This document shows, in pieces, positions 1 through 13,584 of a stretch of 64,000 bases of DNA. Positions within the stretch are counted from its first letter, which is position 1, and every line of letters starts with the position of its first letter. Under the pieces are notes generated by a model. It worked only from the letters and a program-made list of their open reading frames with translations, was not told where the DNA came from and searched no databases. The position numbers were made by a program, and so were the translations under genes. Origin of the DNA: Arbacia lixula (lineage: Eukaryota > Echinodermata > Echinoidea > Arbacioida > Arbaciidae); NCBI GenBank assembly GCA_963669155.1, contig OZ022576.1, positions 33,353,847 to 33,417,846 of the forward strand, written 5' to 3'.

Positions 1-188
1 TTTTCTTACTGCATTTCTGAAGAATACACATGAAGAACCCTTTTACAGGAGGTGGCTAATTAATTTTGGCCAGTAGTGTATACACATACGAGCTGCGCAT
101 GTACAACACTGCGATAACTTTAAAAGAAAACAAATACGTCTTCCTGCGGCCAAATTGCTATTTATGCCATGCGCACTGCCACTATTGG

Positions 189-267
189 TTAACTGTTTGA
201 ATGCCAGACACCGAACGCACTACGTGGTTTATGTGTTAAACTGCGTCAATGGTGCTTTAAGGGTTAA
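189..267 (+). mobile_element. Short TTAA-bounded element, copy a (79 bp)
   Basis: Starts TTAACTGTTTGAATGCCAGA and ends AATGGTGCTTTAAGGGTTAA. The middle CTACGTGGTTTATGTG matches CTATGTGGTTCGTGTG in the copy at 34969. The ends are roughly inverted, and TTAA at both borders suggests a TTAA-targeting non-autonomous element. Confidence 0.55.
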
Positions 268-471
268 GATGCACCCAGGGTGGATGAGGTGTTCAGCCTC
301 ACACGTTCGTGTGATCACCAAACACGATCCATCTCTGATCGGGGTGAGATTAGCTGCATTAAGAGGGTTGTCGCGCAAGGTTATGTTTCAAGGTCGCGCG
401 GTACACTGACCTTGGAGTCACCCGTTAGGAAATGGGTACGCACGAGCAAAAGTCTGCAGGCACGAGATGGC

Positions 472-512
<41 letters not shown>

Positions 513-519
513 GGGGGGG
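472..519. repeat. (GA)n microsatellite ending in a G run
   Basis: GA repeat with AAAG interruptions, followed by eight or so G residues. Confidence 0.9.
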
Positions 520-1464
520 AGAACAAGGTGAGGAGAGAAGGGAAAATGTAAAGAGATGAGATGTGTCTCCAATTGTAATTGCATACATTCTAGCGGCAAA
601 CCATGTAAAACTTCTTAAGTGAGTCAACCTACCCTTTTCATAGAATCTCCAGTATATTAGGACGGATCGTATTTAAAGCAGGTATTTCTTAGGCCGTAAC
701 ATGATTGAATAGTACTAATTTGTGATTTAAAAACCTGTAAGCCATTCATCTTCATCTTCTCCACTTCCCAGCGCTCGATTTGGCCCTGAGCTAGAGGCGG
801 CGTTGGAGGACCCCTTCCTGTCATCTGGCTGTGCATGTCGAGATACATGCACTCACAGCCTAGTCCTGGGCCCCCGGGCCTTGGTACGTCCAAGAATCTA
901 CTAAACTTGTTTTCATTTTGCATGATCAATTCAGCAATAGTGGGCGATTGCATTTAAAGCTACTTCCACGCCTCACCTGTTTGGCGGTGCCGTTTACCGC
1001 GTCGCGTATGCTAGAAGTCTGTTTTCCAACTGCCGAAATTAGAGAAAAGCTTTGTTTGTCCATTATGTGTAATCATTCTACCCATCCAAAACAGCAAAAA
1101 AAGAAGTGCTAAAAGTTTAACCGTGCAATGAATGTAAATATGTATATGTGACATTGAGGCGCGTGGACACATTCTAACTTCAAGTTTTATTACATTTACC
1201 GTACAAAACAAAGCATATAAAAACAAACATAGACACTGTATACGGGGTAGAAACATAACAAAAAGGCTCTGACAACAATAGAGCAATTTTGTGTTAAGAT
1301 ACTGAAATGAAATGTTGAAATGTGGTTGCCATGGTAAAAATATTTCCTAGCAATGCATGGCACGGAATGAATAGAATGGAATTCAATCTAATTGAATTGA
1401 AAGTGTACAGTTAGCGTGAGGCCAGTTTAAGTGGATACTCATTTCATGTCCATCGTGAATATGA

Positions 1465-1472
1465 TGACGTCA
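1465..1472. promoter_or_regulatory. Perfect CRE palindrome TGACGTCA
   Basis: Full consensus CREB/ATF site in upstream intergenic DNA. It lies in the 14-mer TGACGTCACAATCA, which is also present at 37550. Confidence 0.2.
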
Positions 1473-4400
1473 CAATCACTGCCTTCTACCACCAATGCTC
1501 TAGTCTTGCACATGCATGCTAGGTCTGGCCAGCCTAGATACACGACACGTTAGATGGGATACATCAGCGAGAAGGGCGGTCCGAGGCGCTGTATAAGCTT
1601 GCGTATCATCTTCGCGCACGAGCCACAGTCTTACTTACCTGTAGATACAGCTCGTGTTGATGAGGAATTGGGTGAGATGGGGAAAGCGATCGGTGGGGAT
1701 GCCTCAACCGCATGTGCATAACACTTCAGGCGTCATCGGGGTGGATCGTAGGAGGCGGGTTTTGGAGAGGGGCGGGGAGGGTGGTGGGGAGGGTTTGGGG
1801 GACACCTGCATGCTAGCGGGTCACCCCCTCTGGAAGGAACGGGGCGTCATCAGTGAGCGGTAGCAGGCGGGCGTAATGCACTCTGATCCGAAGCGTTCCA
1901 GGGGCTTCCTAGAGGCGATCTCTCAAGAGAGAGAGAAAGTGTAGGGGCTCCTGCAAAATGAAAATAATCCCGAGTGATGTCGGCCATAATTAAATTATTC
2001 CCGAGCTCGCCCTCGGAGGGGAGAGCCGCGTACATGGGAAAACACGGCGGGGGGCCGCAGGGAGCTCCAATCAAATCTCGATACCGTCTCAAGCACGACG
2101 AGAGAGGGTTCCTACTGGTGTTTGGGGAAACGTGTACTTAAAAAAAGGAGAAGGTAAAAGGTCGCTCAGAGCTACGCGTAGTTACTTTGCTCTGCTGTAA
2201 CTTGTTGACGCCATCGGTGAATGACACATTACCACAGTCAAGAAGAACGCCATGCCTGCGTACCGCAAAGGGTTTATAATCAATAAGTAGAAGTTCCAAT
2301 TTAGTGAATGGAAATAATGTTATCAGGCACAAGAAAAAGTACGGCAGGTATTCATCGTACTTAAGCAATGTACTGGCACAGTTCTAGCCAGGGACAAAAA
2401 GACTATTCCTACAAGCAGCCAAAAAGATTTTCATTTCTAAATGTAATCATTTACAAGTGATCATGCCATAGAAACATGATAGTGGGGAGAGGGGTGGGGT
2501 GGTAATTGGCAAGCTTTATTTTAAAAACAAAGATATTTGCACAAATACAATCAGATTGAAAATAACCGTGTAATGATTATATACACATGCATATTGATAA
2601 ATAGTGAACTACAAACAGAATATCATAAGTTACAAATAACATAATTATGCCACGCCCTTATACATTTGCATTCTCGTAATAACTTTCCCGGGGCCCACCA
2701 ACCTACAGGCAAAGCATTCCGATAAGCCCTCATTTGCTTTTAGAATGAAACATGGGAACCCATTTGTTCCCTATTTTCTGAGTTTATGATATCAATGAAA
2801 AAAATGTTCCAAGCGTATCTAAATTTCATTTCCATGTGTGAAATAAGATCAACTGTTAAATATATGAAAAACAATAATTAACTGTTAGCGCTATATAAAC
2901 ATCAATCTATGCGCCTGCAGCGATAGGGTGAGATGAAAGGTTTGAACGACCTGCGCAAATGCTCAGACTCCTATAATTAACTTTTCGGTCCTAACCTTTA
3001 AAGGAAAAATAAAGCAGTCGTGACGATTTAGTAAATGTATGAATGTATTGTGAATCCTTCCGTTACTGGTATGTAACAAATAACAGAATACCTCTTGAAC
3101 TGACGGAGAAGTTACCATAGATACGTATATTGGGGGGGGGGGGGTGACAGGCAGTGGCTAGAGTCCACACAAATACACGCATCACTACCTATCATGGGAG
3201 ATGTGTTGCAACTTTTATCTAGTCTCTTGAAAAATATAGATCCGCAAGATCATTAAGGGTACAATAGTTCCAGCAATATAGAGATAAATCAATGCTAACC
3301 TGTGCTGGTATCTTGTTTTATTAATCCCGGTACATGCACTAGTCAAATGAACAACTCTCTTGTGTTCATTGTCATGAAATTATTTGAAAAACATCTTTTA
3401 ATGGTCCTCATGGAAACCAGCAGCAACTTAATGTTGCTGCTTAATATGAGCTACCACCCGTATGATAAATTATATGAGTATATCATATATATTTCTTGTA
3501 TGTTTTGTGTTTGGGGGGGGGGGGGGGAGGTATTGATTGTATACACAAAAATAGAACAGAAACCAGACGGGGTTATCAAACACGTCGGAGAGACAATGAT
3601 GAATTGATGATGTGGAATGGGAGAAAGGCAGCGACGCGCTACTGCATATGAACGCGCCTCTCAATGTTTCACCCACGGACGGGGAGTGTTTCTAAACTCG
3701 TTTTGGTGGGCCTTCCGGTAATGTCTATCTAACATTCTGTGACGGAGTGGTTCTGGCAGCTAAGAGGGGTAACGGGAACTTTGTTTCTACCTGACTCCGT
3801 CGTTTTATCCGTGTTTATATCACAAGGTCAGAGAGAGTTTTCATAGTACACACAGGTACCACTACTACACAGATATCCACTACTGAACATACGAAAGATA
3901 GAGCATGAGTACAGGAAAAATCAGAAAATCAAAAACTTTTTAAGCTTTTGTCATTATGACAAGGAAAAAATAAACAGGAGAGTGTCCAAGATGGAAGTTT
4001 GACAGTAATCATTTTGTAGTCTGTAACAATTCTTTCAAAGTCCAAGAAATTTAATCTTCCATTTATTTCTCAACTTTGACTAAGCCTCACAAAATATTTC
4101 CCAAGTAAATGTAATTAGCCTTTTATTTCACATCTTTTTTTCAGTATGATGAAGTAAATATATTTTAGTATGTTATTTTGAGTGTAATTGATGAAATAAA
4201 AGAACCACTCCTCTCGTTGCTACCTTCCGTCGTTATAATTACTAGCCATGATCGGAAACGTCACTTTTCAGGCATTTGTGAAATTGGCCGCACGATACAA
4301 AGATATATACTATACCAGTTTGGGTCTTTATGGTAGCACACATCATGATGTTTATAACATCCAGACTTATTACTTATTCAATATGGGAGTACATAAATAC

Positions 4401-5650
4401 ATACCCCCAATTACCTACGATACTGCAAACTTACAGACCTCATCAACCTAATTACATCGATGGCAGTGATTACACGTTCAAAAAAACATTACAAAGCAGT
4501 ACGTCACCATGGTGACCTATACCAGTCCTTTAATCATCAGACATGCATATGTTAATATGTTGATGGTCAGAAATGGTTCTGCCAAATAACGAGTAAGCGG
4601 CATCATATATCTTGTAAAGGTTGACATTGTTGTTGCACTTACAACTAAATTTTATATATTATAATGCCTAACTACCAATGAGGTCCATGAATCACTTGAA
4701 TAAACCATAAAAAATGGAATTGCCTGTGGAATACCTGTTGTATTAGCATGATTCGGGTGCATTGCGCATATGAGCATTGCAGCTAACGTCGAAGTTACAA
4801 TAGTTGTTGAGCTAAAGACTAGGTTTTTATAAAGTAAGTTCAGACATAAAAAACATAGGTATTTGTCCTTTTTAAGACTTCAATAATGGCAAAAAATCTC
4901 TCATTCGAAACCTGTGAGGCACTTTGATACGTGAGTAACAGGTTTGGATGCCTGTAATACGACCCAGGAATGGCCTCGTTTGGTTTCTAAGAGCATGCTA
5001 GCTGTTGATCCTATTGATTTTCATCATCTTGGCTTTCCCCTTCACGGACCTTTATGAAAGGAGATGTCCTTTCATCGCCTGGCGCGGCTTGATGTAACGT
5101 ACGTCAGAGCAGTGGTCAATGCTGATAACAGCGGCTACCAGACGCCAGACTCCAGACAGAGGGAGGCGGAAATCGACCCCCCCCCCCCTCCCCCCTCCTC
5201 AGATAGGAGTCCACGCGACATTCGTGTGAGGCGCTCCCTAATGGCGCTTTTGGGATTTCTCGGATTGAGGTCAAGAGAACTAATCGAGGTTAAGTATCAT
5301 CAGGAGGGATAGCTCAGTGTGTTTCCAGCTTAAACCAGCCAGCCTTTTCCCTATTCATATACGCCCAATTTCTTTGACGGTGACGTTAAAGGTTAGATCA
5401 GGTAAAAACGTAATGTTTAATATGAAGATGATTTAATGATTCGCTATTGATATAACTGGATATTCTTCAAAATGTATGCTGAATCTGCTGATTATGGTTA
5501 TAGCACTAAATGATCGTTATGGACATTAAAAGTCAGTCGTGGTAACATGCATAAAATGCGCAATATGCTGGGTGGATATTTAATGATAATAAATAATCTT
5601 CACTAGGCCACACTCCACCTTTTTATATAAAAACCATCATTTCCATGTAA

Positions 5651-5772
5651 GCGTGTGCGTATGTGCGTGCGTGCGTGTGTGTGTGTGTGTGTGTGTGTTT
5701 GTGAGTGTATGTGTATGTGTATCTCTCTCTCTCCCTCTCTCTCTCTCTATAAATATATATGTGTGTGTGTTT

Positions 5773-5811
<39 letters not shown>
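5651..5811. repeat. Compound (GT)n-(CT)n-(AT)-(GT)n microsatellite
   Basis: GT/GC-alternating DNA, then CT, a short AT stretch, then a second pure GT tract ending before GAGGGGGAAGGG. The open frames across it on both strands are repeat translations. Confidence 0.95.
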
Positions 5812-6162
5812 GAGGGGGAAGGGGGGGTTGAAGGTTGTGTCGAGATGAAATCGGACGTAATCGTCATGCGTTCTCACCATTTCTTGACTTTAAGCTGCGA
5901 TCTGAGCATTTTTCGCTACTCTGACCAGCTCCTCTGGGAATTGTATGGCGTGTGCGTGACTCACCGACCCATCAGAGGGGGCGTATTTTAGCACACCGTA
6001 GGATATGAACAGCGCTCATGTTTCACGTTCTTTCTGCTGAATGTATACCTGCATGTGTTAACGAGTCCAGAGGCCATGATTGGTGAGTGCTCTCCGTCAC
6101 AGCGACTTTGTATGGAGAGAGGCGATGAGTAACGGTCACCATGAAATGTAACTCGCTGTCTA

Positions 6163-6203
6163 GGGGGAGGGGGAGGGGATAGGGTGGGGTGGGGGGGGGG
6201 GGG
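6163..6203 (+). repeat. G-rich tract, G-quadruplex candidate
   Basis: Several consecutive G runs of 4-5 bases separated by A, AT or T, then a 13-G run. Spacing fits a quadruplex-forming sequence on the + strand. Confidence 0.7.
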
Positions 6204-6985
6204 CTTGATATACTGTGTATACGGTGCACGCCCTTAATGCCAGCGTAGCCATAACTAATGTTGATTGGTGATTTCCAGCCTTTTGTCTGACGCACAAAGG
6301 CTTAAATAAAATGAAATGATAGAATATGGGTATTTTATACTTCATCTGACAGAGATTTTCCTATTTGTCATATCGATGGTTTATTCGATGGATAAAAAAC
6401 TTAAACTCCACAAAACTAGTTTAATCTTAGGATCCGGACTGGAATAGGGTTAGGGCTAGTGTATGGAAGGGTTAAGTGACCCGAAAATTGCCAAAATTAA
6501 CAACTCTCAGCTACAAAACGGGTTTCAATTGCTTTTCAATATGCGTGCACACACTCAATGCTACCCGTGTCCGATGAAGTATAAATTCACCTAGAATATA
6601 CATGTAATTCTTCCATCATGAGGTAACAAAATATACGATTTATTGTACAAGATTTTAGTTTTAATATATACGCTACAACATCTTTCCCTATTTGAAATAC
6701 ATTATTAAGTTAAATCACAGTCATTTTTTTTGTTGACTTGATAGTGTTTGATATACAATGTCATATGCATTTTTTTTTTGGTTGCTTAAATGTAATATGA
6801 AATCGAAAAAGACTTATTTGAATTCAATTTTATGTAGTACTTGATACGATAGATTACGATACTGAGCTTAGCTGCCGTTTTGATTAAAGAACCAACATTA
6901 TAGGAGCGAAAAACCAAACATTACTAGCGCAAAGCAGGAACAAAAGAGATCACATGGGAGTCGTTAACATGAATGCAGTCATAGA

Positions 6986-7007
6986 TCTCTCTCTCTCTCT
7001 CTCACTC

Positions 7008-7051
<44 letters not shown>

Positions 7052-7054
7052 TCT
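6986..7054. repeat. (CT)n microsatellite with CTAT ends
   Basis: About 69 bp of CT repeat with a few CA and TA interruptions. Confidence 0.95.
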
Positions 7055-7710
7055 AATTGCTTCAGCACAATGTCTCAATAATCATTGTTGTGCGTTTGTT
7101 TGCAGTAATGGACGACGTGTATGTTCCGTTTGAAGTATCCGAAAAGCTCTAATGTATCGTTAATGTTCTGATGTGCGCAGAAGATTTCGCATCCGTGAGC
7201 ATGAACAAGCCATTTTTGTTGTTTACTAATGATAACATTTGTGAATGTGTTTTAGCATATCAGAAGCTTAAGTGGACCGTTAATGTTCTTTTATGTGCGA
7301 GCGATCGATGAGTAACAACGATTAATGTTACCGATAGTAAATGTATGCATCATAAAAAGATATTGAGTGAGCCCCGTGGCGGAGCGCAATGTAAAGCCAG
7401 CACCACATGCACTGAGAAAGCGCGAATGAATTAAACATATACAACGAATGACTGAATGACAATGTCATAAATATTTTGACAGCTAGAGAATAGGAGATAG
7501 ATTGCGGGACAACAGTGAAATGCGATATATGCAACTGCCAAACATGCGTGAGAAGGCGGAGGCGACGAGAAAATGAGACATATGTGCACGGACTAGAGTG
7601 AGATGACGGAATGGGAATGGAGACAAACAAGAAAGGGGGACAGTCATCATGATCATTTGGAAAGGAATATGAATGTGCACGACACTTAGAAATATCATGG
7701 AAAGAGAAGA

Positions 7711-7776
7711 TGTGTATGTGTGTGTGCATGTGTGTGTTTGCGTGTAAAAGAGAGAGAGAGAGAGAGAGAGATAGAT

Positions 7777-7817
<41 letters not shown>

Positions 7818-7980
7818 AGAAAGAGAGATAGAACGATGGCGGGGGAGGCGTGAAAGACAGATAGAGAGAAAGAGTGGAAAGACAGAAAGAAGAACTTGGA
7901 GAGAGAGTGAAGGGGGAGATGGGGAACATTATAGAGAGACGCGTAACGGAAAGAAAGACATGTACAGAGAGAAAGGGAGA
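7711..7980. repeat. (GT)n followed by long polypurine (GA) tract
   Basis: GT-rich to about 7745, then GAGA repeats to 7812, then a purine-rich tail with GATA and GAAA units to about 7980. The two long minus-strand open frames across it are low-complexity artefacts. Confidence 0.9.
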
Positions 7981-8039
7981 ACAAAATTGCGTTGTGTTGT
8001 AGTGTATGTATTTATTTTCATTTAAGGTCATTACACACT

Positions 8040-8042
<3 letters not shown>

Positions 8043-8077
<35 letters not shown>
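8043..8077. repeat. (CA)n microsatellite
   Basis: About 35 bp of uninterrupted CA. Confidence 0.95.
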
Positions 8078-8078
<1 letters not shown>

Positions 8079-8389
8079 GAATATAATGAGATTGCGATGG
8101 CGCTGAAAAAGCCAAACATTCATCGATTATATATTTATACCCATATTTACATAAATACAAAAGTATTGCTAAAATCTGATTATAGTAGCAGCTTTTAAAA
8201 CAGCAGGATAACCCTAATTCAACGGTACCAATGATTTTATATCGCCAGTCTTTCTATCAGTCCAGAAAGAGAGAATGACAGAAAGACAGAGACATACTCG
8301 TAACCATGGTAACGAGGCAATGTGTGTGTATGTGTCTATTTTTGTGTGTGCCTGTGTGTATGTGTCAAAGAGAGAGAGAGAATTAAGAA

Positions 8390-8391
<2 letters not shown>

Positions 8392-8424
<33 letters not shown>
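8392..8424. repeat. (AT)n microsatellite
   Basis: About 33 bp of uninterrupted AT, preceded by a short (GA)n. Confidence 0.95.
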
Positions 8425-8429
<5 letters not shown>

Positions 8430-9055
8430 AATGTGCAGAGGAGACAGAGACAGACGAACAAAAGACAGACGGACAAGGGAGTATCAAACCTGAGCCTAAT
8501 CGATCACGGCTGGCTAACCATTTATTTGCTCTTCACTGCACGGAGACCGTACGGGCACCCCGCTCTGCACCCTCTCGCTCCTCTACGCTCCGAGCATCGC
8601 GTGCCCAACCAATGCCACGTCGCTCGACTGCACCCTTTCAATGCTTGCCACAGCAATTTATCGTGACGAGAACACGAGATAAATAATGCATGTTTAATTA
8701 CTGCCTTTATATCTGTTACCAAAATAGCTGATCTGGAAATGAGCTTCAATTATCTCATTTGTTGTGAAAAGGTGTTCCTGATATAAAGTCAAGAAATGCC
8801 AGAAATGTTGGGTCTTTTGATCAACTTCCTCTCATAAAACTTGGTTTGAATTTACAAATGCTATAATAGTACGTAATTTGTAAAAATATACCTGAATAGT
8901 GTGTCCATGCTGTTGATAAAAATGTGTCAGCACCCCTAGAACCCTTCATGTCCGGGGCAGAATCTCCTTTCCTATAAAAGCGCGTCTTTTTTTTTATCGT
9001 GACGTAACCCCTCACGCAATTTCACTTTCTTTCCCTAACTTTACCATTTCCCTCA

Positions 9056-9059
<4 letters not shown>

Positions 9060-9136
<77 letters not shown>

Positions 9137-9155
9137 TCTCTCTCTTTCTCTCACT
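9060..9155. repeat. (CT)n microsatellite
   Basis: Nearly 100 bp of CT with rare CCCT, TGTC and TTTC interruptions. Confidence 0.95.
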
Positions 9156-11669
9156 CTATTTCTTTAGATATACTTCTATTGGAATATATATTTCTTTCTC
9201 TCGTTTACTATCATCATCTTTATTTGTATATTTCTTTGTGTTGCTTTTTCTTTCAGTCATTTCCCATCAGGAACCCACACTCATTCCCCATGTCTTTCCC
9301 TTTCTCTCTGATTTACTGTGTTTCTTCCTCCGTCAATCACTGTTTTTTGTCTATTTGTCTACCCCAACCGACCCCTCCCCCATCACCCCCTTCCCTCCCC
9401 CACCCCCATCGCACCCTTTTCTCGACCCCACCGTCTATCCATTCCGCAAAGATACTCACGTCTGTAGTGCAATATTTGCGGACGCACCTTGGGTGTATTT
9501 TCTTTCGACGGATGAATGGGTAGGCTCGGAAATGAATGATTACACACTGGGCGCGTGTAGGCACAGGCGCGCACGGTGCGTCCGTGTCCCCGCCCACGCA
9601 CAGGCATGACCGGGGTGCAAGTCAACATGTAAGTCAATGCACTATGTAAGTCTCCTGTCGTGTCCAGTAAACATGAGCTCTGGTGTAGCACCTTTGCTCG
9701 GTTCTCTTGTCAAAATCTTACTGACGAGAGAAAATCAAACAACCTGTGTTCTCCCGTTTTTGCAATAAACATGGCAGCACTAGCTCTATGAGCTGAATAC
9801 GTACACACATACACATACCAACACAAACATTGAACAAACATGGCCACAACAATCTACTTCCATCACAAATCAATGAGCATCTGATTATACATCTCAATGT
9901 TTTGATAAATGTGTAAACACCATGTTGTTGTTGTATTAAATTGTGTGTATATTATGGGTGTGCGTGTGTGTACATGTGTGTGAATTTACATGTACGTGTG
10001 TGTGGCAAATATTGTGTTAAATTTGTTCTCATCATTTGTACAGCAAAAATTAGATCTGAACGTAATTGTATCATGAACATGATGAAGAGCTAAACAATGA
10101 AAAGATAAAAAAAAATAATCATGTATTTCTTTCTTCTCTCCTTTATTTTTTCATATTTGTCATACCGCATTTCCCCTCATTATGATAACAGCACGCGACA
10201 TTGTCAATGGTCCTTTCATGTGTTTACGCACTTACACAATCCAATCGTTTTTCCAGTCCTTGCAATCGTGTAACCAAGATTGATTAGTAAAAGAAATTCA
10301 ATTTAGCTCGCTCTACTCGCTTTGACATGCGGCCTGTCAAACTTGTCATAAATCACCAAGTGTTTCATTAATATGACGTCCAGTGCTTGCTGAAAAGCCT
10401 CTGTAGATTTTTCCTGTTCGGCCGTCTGACAGACCTGGAGAGGCTTATCGGTTAAGCTTGAATGGAAATTGCTGAAATCTTTTTATATCTTGATAATCAA
10501 CGCCGTGATTTAATTTACCATTTTGTCAGCCAAACCGCAGTATTAGTCACTGCATATGTTTGTAGACAAGTATACACCCACAATGCAACTGATGTAAAGT
10601 ATGTTGACAGCACACAAAGCACTAGCAGAATACATTTGCACGTCTTTTCTTTTCTTTTATGACTACATCATAAATCATACAGACATGTATAATCTGAGAA
10701 AATGGCAGAATAGTTGAATGCTCGAAAGTATCCATTTATAACGATCCGTTAGCATTATGCTGACCGTGTCTTAAATCTCAAGAACCCGCTGAATAAACCT
10801 TAGTCTGTTAGTAGTTCTATATTGTTTAAACACTATATATCATAAACAAAATTAATATCTTGCATGATTCACCTGAAACATGTACTAAAGTCAAAGGCTT
10901 GATGAGACAATATCAAATGCACTGCGCTTGCAAACACTACTGAAGAGGACCATAAAGACAACCAGATACCATGCAAAGATATGTGCGGAATCTAACGCTG
11001 AACGGTCGAAGGCTTCCTTCCACCTCGTGCGCCTGACGTATCTATTCATAATGCTCATCCCATAAACTAGCACAGATACAAGTATGTAGGCTACAAGGTT
11101 TTCATTACATAGCTAATCTATTTAGACATCTGGCCTATCGAGTAGCCCTAAACGATAGTGAACGCCACACAGCTCGGGGATCTAAGTCAATATTTAGAAA
11201 CAATCAGAGAATCGTCTGTTACAAAGGGGGACTCTCCCCCCGAGGACGTGTGCGTTTGAGGAGACACGTGCATGGCCGAGAGACGGGTAGAACGCCGCGG
11301 AAAGTAGGCCAAGAGACCAGAGAATCCAGTTTAAAATGGAATATTGCGAGACCACCACAAGCTCACCACATAGCAACACATCGGTGTACGAATCTAAATG
11401 CATTACATACGCCGCGGTGGCGAAGTGTTGTTGTGCGGTTCAGAACGGCGTGTGCCCTCGCCATATGAAAACCCTTAAAGGAAACAAGACTTCTTCTAAT
11501 CTTAAGATGTGAATTATTCTAAAGAGCCGAGTATTGTATGTCATATACACATGTGAACGACCTTTTGATAAAAAAAATGAATGTGTACACGGATAGTTAT
11601 CAACTGGATCAAAACTTAGATTAATGTCCACGATACACGCATACGTACATGCATCACAATGATTAATTT

Positions 11670-11693
11670 ACACACACACACACACATAACAGT

Positions 11694-11733
<40 letters not shown>
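11670..11733. repeat. (CA)n and (CT)n microsatellite pair
   Basis: CA repeat (11670-11685), a short unique spacer, then 37 bp of CT (11697-11733). Confidence 0.95.
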
Positions 11734-11736
<3 letters not shown>

Positions 11737-12016
11737 GACATACATAAAGCATGGGAATCTGTGTTCTCATCTATTCATTTATTCATTCCTTCATTTATGT
11801 TCTTAATTTACATTGACGGCGCAGCCTCATGAATCATATATGTCTGTCTTACTAGTTGCTACATTCGAAATTTCCCAATGCCAGCAACTCCACATCTACC
11901 GTAGATGAAGGAAGCAACCTGCTTGTGCGATTAGTCATTCATTACAACCTATCGAATTCCTTGAACAAACATTGTTTTACGCGACCTGTTTACTGACATT
12001 CAATCACACGATCCCG

Positions 12017-12024
12017 TGACGTCA
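12017..12024. promoter_or_regulatory. Perfect CRE palindrome (GTGACGTCAC)
   Basis: Full consensus CREB/ATF site, here extended to a 10-bp palindrome, 8 kb upstream of the receptor exon. Confidence 0.2.
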
Positions 12025-13123
12025 CTCCGTGCTGCCTTTAATATCGATTTTAATAACAAACGATTATCCCCCTCAAGAAGTCGTAATGATTGTATGAATT
12101 CTGGAATGGATATCGATGGAAAAATGCATTTAGGGGTTCAAGTTGATACGTTTTGGTCGCGGGAATTTGCATCTCCCATGTTTTTTTCGTATAGTTTAAC
12201 AAACAAGCCGCAAAGTGACCAGTCGTGTTTTTTGCGGGATTTGTTTAAGGTTGCACAACTTGGAGCCGTATGAAAATGGAGTGCGGTTTGTGGGCTGGCG
12301 CGGCGAAGTGCGCTGGAGTATGAACACGGGGAGACATGCTCCATCTAGATATTATAACGAGTTCATGATATTTACTAATACAAGCTGGCAAAATACACCG
12401 CGGGGTGTCCCGTACGTGGTGAGACCGTTCCATTTATGGGAGTTCAAAACATGGAATTATAAAATGATGCTAGCTGAGCTTTTACACAGAATCATCCGCA
12501 TCTTTTATTTTTTAAGAAATGTAGATATAGAACACCCTGAAAAGCCAACATACATCAAAACCTTAACTTCCTTCGAATTAGAAGTAAGTCACCATTTTAT
12601 CACGGGATTCTTACTGTATTTTCTAGTTTGTTTTTTTCAAAGTTAAGACATCAAGCATAAACCATGCATGCTATTCAACCATTCATGTAATGTATTTGTT
12701 CTGATAAATTTGGTCTACAATATTAATCGCAGAATTCAATGCATTATACGATGCGGAGAAAATACAGTGGGTCGCTCAAAAATCAATACCTCATATATAA
12801 GCCATGGCTGATTTTCCTTTATCAGCGCTATAAAAAAAATGGGCATAATTCCCGCGGGAGATCGATAGCCTCATAAGGCAGGTCCGTTCATTGGGGGAGG
12901 GTAGTGAATTAGGTAATATAATAATAAAATAGCTTGGTCGCAGAGCAAGGGGCATGTTTATCTGGCGAGGGTAGGTTGTGTGATGTGCATTGTGGGGTGT
13001 GAGCTTTTTTGCGTGTCGGTGAGGTCATGTTATGTCCTTTTTCAATTATTCAGTGAATGCCGTGATCGTCATGTTGAGAGATGTGTGCAGTGCTCTTGCA
13101 CAAAGAAACATGGATAGGAATGT

Positions 13124-13124
<1 letters not shown>

Positions 13125-13174
<50 letters not shown>
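13125..13174. repeat. (ATCT)n tetranucleotide microsatellite
   Basis: About 12 uninterrupted TATC units. Confidence 0.95.
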
Positions 13175-13388
13175 AATGTCTATCTATCTGCCTATAGATA
13201 TATACATATATGTAAGTGTATCGGATCTATAGAGGTCTCTTGATAAGGATCTGTGACCGGAATGTTGGGCACACTTGATTTCTTCGTAGTGTAAAATCTT
13301 GTAATATGGGAGATGTACCAAAATCTTCAAGGTACCGGTAGACCTAAGGGTAATAAACTTTAAATTCCGACCTGTCTTATAAAACAAC

Positions 13389-13492
13389 TAATGCACAGTT
13401 TTAACGTTTGTGACGTCGAGGCAGTGCAGCGCACGGTAAACACCCTCCTACCGTGCGCTGCACAGCCCCAACGCACGCACAACTGTGCGTTA
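13389..13492. repeat. Nested inverted repeat with perfect 15-bp GC-rich stem
   Basis: The inner arms GTGCAGCGCACGGTA (13424-13438) and TACCGTGCGCTGCAC (13449-13463) are exact complements around a 10-base loop. Outer arms TAATGCACAGTT (13389-13400) and AACTGTGCGTTA (13481-13492) pair except for one wobble. The structure lies between two ATCT/GT microsatellites. It could be a foldback element remnant or an RNA hairpin. Confidence 0.7.
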
Positions 13493-13520
13493 TTCGTATA
13501 ATATCATTATTTCCATACAC

Positions 13521-13584
<64 letters not shown>

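Larger units (their letters stand above)
268..5650. other. Non-coding stretch, no gene recognised
   Basis: Unique-looking AT-rich DNA with G13 (3132-3144), G15 (3513-3527) and C12 (5177-5188) runs and a G-rich patch around 1755-1800. Open frames of up to ~100 codons have no recognisable domain or splice context. Confidence 0.6.
5812..13124. other. Microsatellite-rich non-coding stretch
   Basis: Apart from the listed tracts I see no gene. 7100-7300 has a weak ~115-bp tandem resemblance (CGTTAATGTTCT repeated). A 143-codon frame at 12215-12646 starts without an ATG and resembles nothing I know. Confidence 0.55.

Noticed and set aside
5306-5330. TAGCTCAGTGTG, resembling a tRNA A-box
   Set aside because: No matching B-box (GGTTCGANTCC) or cloverleaf pairing downstream.
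7328-8160. Two overlapping minus-strand frames of 218 and 225 codons
   Set aside because: They consist largely of CT/GT repeat translations (Ser-Leu and Cys-Val runs) with no domain.
12215-12646. 143-codon + strand frame
   Set aside because: Begins without an ATG and shows no family resemblance.
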